Assembly: GCF_026163695.1 (NCBI RefSeq)
Contig: NZ_JAOTID010000002.1
Coordinates: 27,511-91,510 of the forward strand
Length of the DNA: 64,000 nt
Direction: 5' to 3'
From: Shumkonia mesophila
Lineage (GTDB): Bacteria; Pseudomonadota; Alphaproteobacteria; Rhodospirillales; Shumkoniaceae
Shown here: positions 14,681 to 22,314 of the stretch, piece by piece
How the letters are laid out: every line of letters begins with the position of its first letter
Numbering within the stretch: the stretch's first letter is position 1
Position numbers and translations under genes: made by a program
The notes under the pieces: model-generated
What the model saw: the letters and a program-made list of their open reading frames with translations, nothing else
Databases searched by the model: none
Told to the model about the DNA's origin: nothing

Positions 14681-15394
14681 ATGAGCGGCGACGACAAGCT
14701 TCCCAGCACGGACTCCTCGGGGGCCGATGTGGAGGCTTTCCTGCGAAAGGTGGCGGCCACCCCGGTCTCGATGGCGCCGGGGCAGCGCGGCCGCCTGATT
14801 TTCGCGCTCGACGCCACCGCCAGCCGCCAGCCGACCTGGGATCGCGCCGCGCAGATCCAGGCCGAGATGTTCGTGGAAACGGCCGGCCTTGGGGGGCTCG
14901 AGATGCAGCTCGCCTTCTATCGCGGATTCGGCGAGTTCAAGGTCAGCCCGTGGCTTGCCCAGTCGGCGCCGATGTTGCGGATGATGACGTCGGTGTACTG
15001 TCTGGCCGGTGAAACGCAGATCCGCAAGGTTCTCTCCCATGCCGTCAATGAAACCCGCAACCGCAAGGTCAACGCCCTGGTCTTCGTCGGCGATTGCGTG
15101 GAAGAAGACATCGACCAGTTGGGCAGCGTGGCCGGCGAGCTGGGGTTGCTGGGCGTGCCCGCCTTCATGTTCCACGAGGGGGCCGACCCGGTTGCCGAGT
15201 TCGCGTTCAAGCAGATCGCCAAGCTGACCAACGGGGCCTGTTGCCGCTTCGATGCCAGCAGCGCCCACGTGCTGAAGGACCTGCTCAGCGCCGTTGCCGT
15301 CTATGCGGCGGGGGGGCGCAAGGCCTTGGACAACCTGGCCAGGAAGCGCGGCGGCGAGGTGCTGAAGATCGCGCACCAGGTGAGAGGCGGATAG
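14681..15394 (+). CDS. VWA-like domain protein
   Basis: A 237-residue soluble protein. After a short leader it enters a von Willebrand factor A-like fold: RLIFALDATASR supplies a D-x-T-x-S metal-ion site (MIDAS form), and VNALVFVGDCVEEDIDQL provides a later strand and acidic loop. A C-terminal helical part follows. It lies 30 bp before a membrane J-domain gene on the same strand, suggesting a chaperone-assisted partnership. The ATG at 14681 was chosen for its position after GGAGGGAGTGGG; an in-frame ATG at 14669 is also possible. Molecular function is unknown. Confidence 0.7.
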   Translation: MSGDDKLPSTDSSGADVEAFLRKVAATPVSMAPGQRGRLIFALDATASRQPTWDRAAQIQAEMFVETAGLGGLEMQLAFYRGFGEFKVSPWLAQSAPMLRMMTSVYCLAGETQIRKVLSHAVNETRNRKVNALVFVGDCVEEDIDQLGSVAGELGLLGVPAFMFHEGADPVAEFAFKQIAKLTNGACCRFDASSAHVLKDLLSAVAVYAAGGRKALDNLARKRGGEVLKIAHQVRGG

Positions 15395-15424
15395 GGGGTC
15401 GTTCTGGCGTACTTTTTCCTGGGC

Positions 15425-16147
15425 ATGGCCTTGCTTGCCGGTCTGATCGTGGCCGGTCGCTGGTTCGTTACCGCCGATCCCAAGACCCTGGCGAAGGCGT
15501 TGAAGTGGGTCGCAGGCGCCGTCGTCGTGGCCATTATCGTGTCGCTGGCGGCGACCGGCCGCCTGGGGTGGGCGATCATGGCGCTGCCCGCCCTGCTGCC
15601 GTGGCTGGCGCGGGCCCGCGCCGTGCATCGCGCCGCCAGGAACTTCTCGCGGATGTCGGCCGGCATGATGGGCGGCGGCGGCACCGGTCGCACGTCGGAA
15701 GTGCGCACGCGCTTTCTGAAGATGGTGCTCGACCACGATTCGGGCATCATGAACGGCGAGGTCATCGACGGAACCCATAGCGGGCGCCGGCTCGACGACC
15801 TGTCGTTGGCCGAGTTGCTGGACCTGTTGAACGCCTGCCACCTGCAAGACGCGCAGTCGGCCCAGGTTCTCGAAACCTATCTCGATCGCGTGCACCCGGA
15901 CTGGCGCGAACGCGTCCAGGCGGCGGGCGCCGGCGCCGGGACCGGCGGCGGCCCCGGAACCCCCGTTCCCGGCGGCATGAGCCGCGAGGAGGCCTACCAG
16001 GTGCTGGGCCTGGAGCCGGGCGCCAGCGACGACGACATCAAGGCGGCGCACCACCGCCTGATCGCCAACCTGCACCCCGACCGCGGCGGCTCCACCTACC
16101 TGGCGGCGAAGATCAACCAGGCGAAGGACGTCCTGCTGGGGGAATGA
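15425..16147 (+). CDS. Membrane-anchored J-domain protein (Tim14/Pam18-like layout)
   Basis: A protein of at least 240 residues, with two N-terminal membrane segments, a middle soluble region, a Gly/Pro-rich linker and a C-terminal J domain (EEAYQVLGLEPGASDDDIKAAH, HPD in LHPDRGG). The J domain stimulates DnaK ATPase; the C-terminal position after a membrane anchor resembles mitochondrial Pam18/Tim14. The first ATG (15425) has no ribosome site and cuts into the first helix. A CTG at 15404, preceded by AGGGGG at 7 bases, would add LAYFFLG and complete it, so a CTG start is likely. It sits just downstream of the VWA gene. Confidence 0.8.
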   Translation: MALLAGLIVAGRWFVTADPKTLAKALKWVAGAVVVAIIVSLAATGRLGWAIMALPALLPWLARARAVHRAARNFSRMSAGMMGGGGTGRTSEVRTRFLKMVLDHDSGIMNGEVIDGTHSGRRLDDLSLAELLDLLNACHLQDAQSAQVLETYLDRVHPDWRERVQAAGAGAGTGGGPGTPVPGGMSREEAYQVLGLEPGASDDDIKAAHHRLIANLHPDRGGSTYLAAKINQAKDVLLGE

Positions 16148-16232
16148 GGGCCCCGGCGTGTGGCCACGCGCGTGGCACAACTCTTGCTGCAAGAGCGGGC
16201 GAGATCGTCGTCAGGGCAGCAAGGAGCACATC

Positions 16233-16805
16233 ATGGATGGACTTTCCGGCATCGGCACCAATCCCTACCTGCGCAGCCAATCGGGGGCGGGCGTAACGGA
16301 AACGGCCGCCAGCCGATCGGCTCCGGCCTTCGTCGCCGCCGACATGCCGACGCGGGCGAATACCAGCCTTGGCGGCATGACTCAGACGCCGGTCGAAGGG
16401 TCCTTGTTGGTCGCCCTTCAGGACGTGCGCCTGAACAACCCGGCCGCCGAGGACGAGGCCGAGGAGGGCGAGACCGAAAGCGCCGGCATCTTCGCCACCG
16501 GGGAAGAAGACGAGACCGAGACGGTCATCGACGAGATCCTGGAAAAGGGCTTTGTCGACTGGGCCCACGAGGAATGGCTGGAGCGCATCCGCGAAGAGGC
16601 GCGCAAGACGGTCATGGCCGGCATGGGGCTGACCGAGGACGACGTCGCCTCCATGTCCCCCGACATGCAGGACCAGGTCGAGCGGTTGATCAAGGAGGCG
16701 GTGGACGAGGCGGTGAGCCGGGCCGTCGAGAAGGCGGCCGAGGAAAACGGCGAGAAGACCTCCGGCCAGGCCATGGTGGTCAGCCCGATCATCACCGGCG
16801 CCTGA
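16233..16805 (+). CDS. Acidic hypothetical protein
   Basis: A 190-residue, strongly acidic protein. The N-terminal 70 residues are Ser/Thr/Ala/Gly-rich and probably disordered. A Glu-rich block (AAEDEAEEGETESAG) follows, then helical segments (WAHEEWLERIREEARKTVMA; MQDQVERLIKEAVDEAVSRA) that may form coiled coils. No signal peptide or membrane segment is present. The start follows AAGGAG. It is 85 bp downstream of the J-domain gene on the same strand. The family is unknown to me; the opening resembles short scaffold or secretion-related proteins, but this is only an impression. Confidence 0.6.
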   Translation: MDGLSGIGTNPYLRSQSGAGVTETAASRSAPAFVAADMPTRANTSLGGMTQTPVEGSLLVALQDVRLNNPAAEDEAEEGETESAGIFATGEEDETETVIDEILEKGFVDWAHEEWLERIREEARKTVMAGMGLTEDDVASMSPDMQDQVERLIKEAVDEAVSRAVEKAAEENGEKTSGQAMVVSPIITGA

Positions 16806-16857
16806 TCGCCGCTCCGGCAATTTGTGCCGGCCGCACGGCATCTTTTGCCGGCGGCCG

Positions 16858-17670
16858 TCAGCGCGGCAGCCCGAAAAAGTTCAGGAACAGGGGGAACTGG
16901 CCGTCCAGCATGTGGCGGCCCGGCTGGACGCGGCAGCCGCGTTTCTCGGCTTCGCGAAGCAGGCGCGTCACCGGCGGTTTCATCACCGCCTCGCAGACCA
17001 GCATACCGGGCCGAAGCCGGCCGGGATCGACCGGCAGCGGATCGTCCGCCTTCATGCCCAAGGGCGTCGCGTTGACCACGGCATCGAAGGCTCCGGGGTC
17101 AACCTCCGACCCCGCAGGCTCGATGGCGAGGCCGGGCGCGCCCGTCCGCAGTTTGCGGCACAGCGCCTCGGCGCGGCCGGGAACCGGGTCGGCGATGGCG
17201 ATGCGGCCGGGCGCCACATCCAGCAGGGCGCCCGCGATGGCGGCGCCGGCACCGCCGGCCCCGAACACCAGGTAGGACAGTCCGGCCGGATCGATGCCCT
17301 GGCCGCGCAACCCCTCGACGAAGCCAAGGCCGTCGAACAGCTCGCCCGCCCAGCCGCCCGCCGGCGTGCGGCGCACGGCGTTGACGGCGCCGACCCGGCG
17401 GCCGTGCGGCCCCACCTCGTCCATCAGGGCGGCGAAAGCCAACTTGTGGGGGATGGTGACGACGAGGCCGTCCAGATTGGCCAGCGCCGCGAAGCCGGCC
17501 AGGGCCGCCCCGACGCCTGCGGCTTCGACGCGCAGGGGCAGGAATACGGCATCCACCCCCCGTTCGGCGAAGTGGGCGTTGAACACGTCGGGCGAGCGGA
17601 CCTGCTCGACGGGGTCGCCGACGATGCCGTAAAGCCGCGTCGTTCCCGAAATCGGCGGGGGAGTGGTCAC
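16858..17670 (-). CDS. Shikimate dehydrogenase family protein
   Basis: A 270-residue two-domain oxidoreductase of the AroE family. The catalytic Lys76 (VVTIPHKLAF), Asn97 (VNAV) and Asp113 (ELFDGLGF) are present, as is the nucleotide fold GAGGAG at 137-142. One key point differs: the shikimate-binding S-x-S near the N-terminus reads V-R-S (residues 24-26), so only the second serine is kept. The enzyme may therefore be an AroE paralogue acting on quinate or another alicyclic acid rather than the main shikimate dehydrogenase. It stands alone and convergent to the preceding gene, away from other aro genes. Confidence 0.78.
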   Translation of the reverse strand: MTTPPPISGTTRLYGIVGDPVEQVRSPDVFNAHFAERGVDAVFLPLRVEAAGVGAALAGFAALANLDGLVVTIPHKLAFAALMDEVGPHGRRVGAVNAVRRTPAGGWAGELFDGLGFVEGLRGQGIDPAGLSYLVFGAGGAGAAIAGALLDVAPGRIAIADPVPGRAEALCRKLRTGAPGLAIEPAGSEVDPGAFDAVVNATPLGMKADDPLPVDPGRLRPGMLVCEAVMKPPVTRLLREAEKRGCRVQPGRHMLDGQFPLFLNFFGLPR

Positions 17671-17900
17671 CGGGCCTCCTCAGGCGATGGTTGCGGCGCG
17701 ACCCTGCCAGCGGATGGAGGAGCGGTCAAAGAAAAACATCGGCTTTCGTGCGGCGCCGGCAAAAGCCGTGAGAAATCGGTGATCGGGGCGCCATTCGCTC
17801 CGGCTGCGGCTTGCGACCGGGCGGTCGCTGTGGCACAAAGAACCCCGTCGGGTGGGGGGCAATCTCCCGCCGAAGCCGAATGAATTCAGAGGATTGTCCG

Positions 17901-18770
17901 ATGGTCCGACCCGTTCGCAAGGCCGTCTTCCCGGTGGCCGGCCTTGGCACCCGGTTTCTTCCCGCCACCAAGGCCATGCCCAAGGAAATGCTGACGATCG
18001 TCGACAGGCCGCTGATCCAGTACGCGGTCGAGGAGGCGCAGGCGGCGGGGATCGAGGAACTGATCCTTATCACCGGACGCGGCAAGACGGTGATGGCCGA
18101 CCATTTCGACCACAGTTTCGAACTGGCGCAAGTGCTCAAGGATCGCGGCAAGACCGAGGCGTTGAAGCAGATCACCGACCTCCTGCCCGAGCCGGGGCAG
18201 ATGTCGTTCATCCGCCAGCAGCAGCCGTTGGGCCTCGGCCATGCCGTGTGGTGCGCCCGCAATTTCATCCAGGGCGAGCCCTTCGCCGTCATCCTGGCCG
18301 ACGACCTGATCCTGGCCAAGCCGGGGGTGCTGACCCAGATGGTCGAGGCCTACAACGAGGTCGGCGGCAACGTGGTGGCGGTCGAGGACGTGCCGCGCCA
18401 ATACACCAACCGCTACGGCATCCTGGACGTCGAGAGCGACGACGGCAGGCTGGCCCGGGCCAAGGGCCTGGTCGAAAAGCCGGACCCGTCGGTGGCGCCC
18501 TCGACGTTGTCGATCATCGGGCGCTACATCCTGCAGCCCGAGGTTTTCGACCACCTGGCCAAGAAGGAACGCGGCGCCGGCGGCGAAATCCAGCTGACCG
18601 ACGCCATCGCCAAGACCATCGGCACGGTGCCGTTCCACGGTTACCGTTTCATGGGCGAGCGTTTCGACTGCGGCCAGCGGCGCGGCTTCATCGAGGCCAA
18701 CATCGCGTTCGCCATGCAGGTGGACGACCTGCGCGACCAGGTGATCGAGCTTCTCAGGAAATACGCGTGA
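17901..18770 (+). CDS. galU: UTP-glucose-1-phosphate uridylyltransferase
   Basis: A 289-residue GalU that forms UDP-glucose from glucose-1-phosphate and UTP. It has the nucleotide-binding loop VAGLGTRFLPATKAMPKEML, the GLGHAVWCA motif, the metal Asp of VILADDLIL, VEKPDP, and ends with the usual GERFDCGQ. The ATG at 17901 follows AGAGGA at 7 bases; in-frame starts further upstream lack homology. It is first in a three-gene run, galU-ugd-phosphomannomutase, that makes UDP-glucose, UDP-glucuronate and hexose-1-phosphate for surface polysaccharides. Confidence 0.95.
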   Translation: MVRPVRKAVFPVAGLGTRFLPATKAMPKEMLTIVDRPLIQYAVEEAQAAGIEELILITGRGKTVMADHFDHSFELAQVLKDRGKTEALKQITDLLPEPGQMSFIRQQQPLGLGHAVWCARNFIQGEPFAVILADDLILAKPGVLTQMVEAYNEVGGNVVAVEDVPRQYTNRYGILDVESDDGRLARAKGLVEKPDPSVAPSTLSIIGRYILQPEVFDHLAKKERGAGGEIQLTDAIAKTIGTVPFHGYRFMGERFDCGQRRGFIEANIAFAMQVDDLRDQVIELLRKYA

Positions 18771-18825
18771 CCATCGCCGGGTCCGGCTCCGGGCCCGAAA
18801 AATCAACTGAAAGGGGATAAACCTC

Positions 18826-20169
18826 ATGCGCGTCGCAATGATCGGCACCGGGTATGTCGGGCTGGTTTCGGGCGCCTGCTTTTCCGAGTTCGGGGTCAAC
18901 GTCGTTTGCGTCGACAAGGACACCGCCAAGATTGACCGCCTGAAGCAGGGCGGCATCCCGATCTACGAGCCCGGGCTCGAGGATCTGGTGGCGGGCAACG
19001 TCAAGTCGGGGCGGTTGTCCTTCACCACCGACTTGGCGGACGCCGTCAAGGGGGCCGACGCCGTGTTCATCGCCGTCGGCACGCCGACGCGCCGCGGCGA
19101 CGGCCATGCCGACCTTTCCTACGTCTACGCCGCGGCGCGCGAGATCGCGGCGGCGCTCAACGGCTATACCGTCATCGTCAACAAGTCGACGGTGCCCGTG
19201 GGAACCGGCGACGAGGTGGAGCGGATCATCCGCGAGGCCAGGCCCGACGCCGACTTCGACGTGGTGTCGAATCCCGAGTTCCTGCGCGAAGGCTCGGCCA
19301 TCAACGACTTCATGCGCCCCAACAGGGTGGTCATCGGCACCGAATCGGAGCGGGCCCGCCAGGTGATGCGCCAGCTCTACCGGCCGCTGTTCCTCATCGA
19401 GACGCCGATCGTCTTCACCTCGCGCACCACGTCGGAACTCATCAAGTACGCGGCCAACACCTTCCTCGCCACCAAGATCACCTTCATCAACGAGATCGCC
19501 GATCTCTGCGAAGTGGTCGGCGCCAACGTCCAGGACGTCGCCAAGGGCATCGGCCTGGACGGGCGCATCGGCGGCAAGTTCCTGCATGCCGGCCCCGGCT
19601 ACGGCGGGTCGTGCTTTCCCAAGGACACGCTGGCCCTGGTCCACACCGCCCAGGACGCCGGGCGGCCGCTGCGCATCGTCGAGGCGGTGGTCGACATCAA
19701 TACCCGGCGCAAGAAGGCGATGGCGGAGCGCGTCATCGTCGCCTGCGGCGGGGCCGTGAAGGGCAAGACGGTGGCCGTGCTGGGTGTCACCTTCAAGCCG
19801 AACACCGACGACATGCGCGACGCGCCCAGCCTCGACATCGTGCCGGCCCTGCAGGCGGCGGGCGCGCGGGTGCGCGCCTACGACCCCGAGGGCATGGCCG
19901 AGGCGAAGCCGCTGCTCAAGGACGTGGAGTGGTGCGACGACGCCTACGCGACCTTGCCCAAGGCCGACGTCGTGGTCATCATTACGGAATGGAACGAGTT
20001 CCGGCTGCTCGACTTCAAGCGGGTCAAGTCGCTGATGACGCGGCCGGTCATGGTGGACCTGCGCAACATCTACAATCCGGCCGAGATGGCGGCGGCGGGA
20101 TTCCACTATACCTCCATCGGCCGGGCCACGGCCCGGACGCCTGAAGCGGTAGCGGGAGAACTGTCATGA
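18826..20169 (+). CDS. ugd: UDP-glucose 6-dehydrogenase
   Basis: A 447-residue NAD-dependent dehydrogenase converting UDP-glucose to UDP-glucuronate. The N-terminal Rossmann motif [10 protein letters not shown] (7-16), the [10 protein letters not shown] loop, and the catalytic Cys263 in [16 protein letters not shown] are all present, as is the C-terminal domain ([18 protein letters not shown]). A GAAAGGGGAT ribosome site precedes the ATG. It lies 55 bp after galU, whose product is its substrate, and overlaps the next gene by 4 bases. Confidence 0.96.
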   Translation: MRVAMIGTGYVGLVSGACFSEFGVNVVCVDKDTAKIDRLKQGGIPIYEPGLEDLVAGNVKSGRLSFTTDLADAVKGADAVFIAVGTPTRRGDGHADLSYVYAAAREIAAALNGYTVIVNKSTVPVGTGDEVERIIREARPDADFDVVSNPEFLREGSAINDFMRPNRVVIGTESERARQVMRQLYRPLFLIETPIVFTSRTTSELIKYAANTFLATKITFINEIADLCEVVGANVQDVAKGIGLDGRIGGKFLHAGPGYGGSCFPKDTLALVHTAQDAGRPLRIVEAVVDINTRRKKAMAERVIVACGGAVKGKTVAVLGVTFKPNTDDMRDAPSLDIVPALQAAGARVRAYDPEGMAEAKPLLKDVEWCDDAYATLPKADVVVIITEWNEFRLLDFKRVKSLMTRPVMVDLRNIYNPAEMAAAGFHYTSIGRATARTPEAVAGELS

Positions 20170-21554
20170 CCGGGGCCAGAACATTAGATCCCACCATCCT
20201 TCGCGAGTACGACATCCGCGGCATCGTCGGCAAGACGCTGGCCGCCGATGACGTGCGCACCGTCGGGCGCGCCTTCGGCAGCATCGTCGCCCGGGCGGGC
20301 GGCCACCGGGTGGTGGTCGGCTACGACGGAAGGCTCAGCTCTCCCGAGCTCGAGGCGGCGCTGGTCGAAGGGCTGGCCGCCTGCGGGCTTACGGTGTGCC
20401 GGGTCGGCCGCGGGCCGACGCCGATGCTTTATTACGCCTCGCACGCGGTGGGGGCGGACGGCGCGGTGATGATCACCGGCTCGCACAACCCGCCCGAATA
20501 CAACGGCATCAAGATGGTGCTGAAGGGCAAGTCCTTCTTCGGGGCCGACATCCAGCGCCTGGGGCGCATCGCGGCGGCCGGCGACTTCGTCAACGGTCCC
20601 GGCAAGGCCACCGACCATCGGGTCACCGAGGCCTACGTCGAGCGCCTGCTCGAAGGCATGGATTTCGGGCGGCCGAAAAGCGTCGTCTGGGACCCCGGAA
20701 ACGGCTCGTCGGGCGAGGTGCTGCGCCGCGTCGTCGACCGCCTGCCGGGCCGCCACGTCGTCATCAACGAAACCATCGACGGCACCTTCCCGGCCCACCA
20801 TCCCGACCCGACGGTGGAAAAGAATCTGGTCCAGCTCAAGGACGCGGTGAAGGCCGAGAAGGCCGATTTCGGCATCGCTTTCGACGGCGACGGCGACCGC
20901 ATCGGCATGGTCGATTCCGAGGGCCGGGTGCTGTGGGGCGACCAGTTGCTGGCCATCCTGGCGGCCGACGTGTTGGCCGACGTGCCGGGCTCGATCATCA
21001 TCGCCGACGTCAAGGCCAGCCAGGTTTTGTTCGACGAGGTGGCGCGCCTGGGCGGCAAGCCCTTGATGTGGAAGACTGGGCATTCGCTGATCAAGGCCAA
21101 GATGGCCGAAACCGGCTGCCCGCTGGCCGGCGAGATGAGCGGCCACATCTTCTTCGGCCACCGCTACTACGGTTACGACGACGCCCTTTACGCGGCGCTG
21201 CGCATGCTCTCCATCGCCGGGCGTTCCGACACCAGCGTCGCCGCCATGCGCGACCGCCTGCCGCAGATGGTGAATACGCCCGAGATGCGCTTTCCGTGCC
21301 CGGAGGCGCGCAAGTTCGCCGTCATCGACGAGGTGAAGGGGCGCTTGGCCGGCAAGAGCGGCATCAAGGTCCACGACATCGACGGCGTGCGCGTGCAGTC
21401 GGCCGACGGCTGGTGGCTGCTTAGGGCCTCGAACACCCAGGACGTGCTGGTCGCCCGCTGCGAGGCGGCCGACAAGGCGGGCTTGGAGCGGCTCAAGGCA
21501 ACCCTGGTCGAACAGGTCGAGGCCAGCGGCATCGAGGCGCCCGACTTCGACTGA
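20166..21554 (+). CDS. Phosphomannomutase/phosphoglucomutase
   Basis: A 462-residue alpha-D-phosphohexomutase of the AlgC type, interconverting hexose-6- and hexose-1-phosphates. The active phosphoserine Ser106 lies in [13 protein letters not shown], the Mg2+ loop DGDGDR has Asp240/242/244, and the sugar-specificity loop is GEMSGHIFF (322-330), the form typical of dual PMM/PGM enzymes. The start overlaps the stop of ugd (ATGA), so it is co-translated. It can feed glucose-1-phosphate to GalU and mannose-1-phosphate to GDP-mannose synthesis. Confidence 0.93.
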   Translation: MTGARTLDPTILREYDIRGIVGKTLAADDVRTVGRAFGSIVARAGGHRVVVGYDGRLSSPELEAALVEGLAACGLTVCRVGRGPTPMLYYASHAVGADGAVMITGSHNPPEYNGIKMVLKGKSFFGADIQRLGRIAAAGDFVNGPGKATDHRVTEAYVERLLEGMDFGRPKSVVWDPGNGSSGEVLRRVVDRLPGRHVVINETIDGTFPAHHPDPTVEKNLVQLKDAVKAEKADFGIAFDGDGDRIGMVDSEGRVLWGDQLLAILAADVLADVPGSIIIADVKASQVLFDEVARLGGKPLMWKTGHSLIKAKMAETGCPLAGEMSGHIFFGHRYYGYDDALYAALRMLSIAGRSDTSVAAMRDRLPQMVNTPEMRFPCPEARKFAVIDEVKGRLAGKSGIKVHDIDGVRVQSADGWWLLRASNTQDVLVARCEAADKAGLERLKATLVEQVEASGIEAPDFD

Positions 21555-21604
21555 GTGCCTGCCAATGAGGTCAGCGGTTCACCGGCATCGCTCCTTCCGG
21601 CCCC

Positions 21605-22312
21605 TTACGCGGGATCGGGCGGAACGAGCAGCCGATAGCCGACGCCGGGTTCGTTGCCGATGTAGCGGGGATGGCTGGAATCGTCGCCCAGCTTTTGGCG
21701 CAAATGGCGGATGTAGACGCGCAGATAGTGCGTCTCGTGCTCCTGCGCCGGCCCCCACACCTCGCGCAGCAATTGCTGGTGGGTGACGATGCGGTCGGCA
21801 TGGCGGGCAAGATACCACAGCACGTCGAATTCCCGCTTGGTCAGCTTGACCTCGCGCTCGCCAACCGTAATGCGGCGCAGCGCCAAGTCGATGTGCAGGT
21901 CGCCCACCTCGATGACCGCCTTGTCCTCGTGCTGGCCGCTCGACTGGTCGCGCAAGATCGCCCGGATGCGGGCCATCAGTTCGCCGATGCCGAACGGCTT
22001 GGTGACGTAGTCGGTGGCCCCCAGATCGAGCGCCCTGATTTTTTCGGATTCGGCCTCGCGCACCGAAAGCACGATGATCGGCACCTGCGACCATTCGCGG
22101 ATGCGGGCGATGACATCGTGGCCGCTGATGCCGGGAAGCCCGAGGTCGAGGATGACAAGGTCCGGCTGCTTGATGGCGGCCACCTGCAACGCCTCTTCGC
22201 CGCTCGCCGCCTGCTCGACCTCGTAGCCGTAGGCGGTAAGGCTGATTTCCAGGAATTTGAGGATCTGCGGCTCGTCGTCGACGACGAGGATGCGGCTGCC
22301 TGTCACGGTCAT
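21605..22312 (-). CDS. kdpE: KdpE response regulator
   Basis: A 235-residue OmpR-family regulator, last gene of the kdp operon. The receiver domain has the acidic pair in VVDDEP and phospho-acceptor Asp56 in LVILDLGLPG; Lys of TKPFG completes the site. The C-terminal winged helix (LTKREFDVLWYLARHADRIV; HYLRVYIRHLRQKLGDDS) closely follows KdpE. It activates kdp transcription at low potassium or high ionic strength after phosphorylation by KdpD. Two bases separate it from kdpD. Confidence 0.95.
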   Translation of the reverse strand: MTVTGSRILVVDDEPQILKFLEISLTAYGYEVEQAASGEEALQVAAIKQPDLVILDLGLPGISGHDVIARIREWSQVPIIVLSVREAESEKIRALDLGATDYVTKPFGIGELMARIRAILRDQSSGQHEDKAVIEVGDLHIDLALRRITVGEREVKLTKREFDVLWYLARHADRIVTHQQLLREVWGPAQEHETHYLRVYIRHLRQKLGDDSSHPRYIGNEPGVGYRLLVPPDPA

Positions 22313-22314
22313 GG

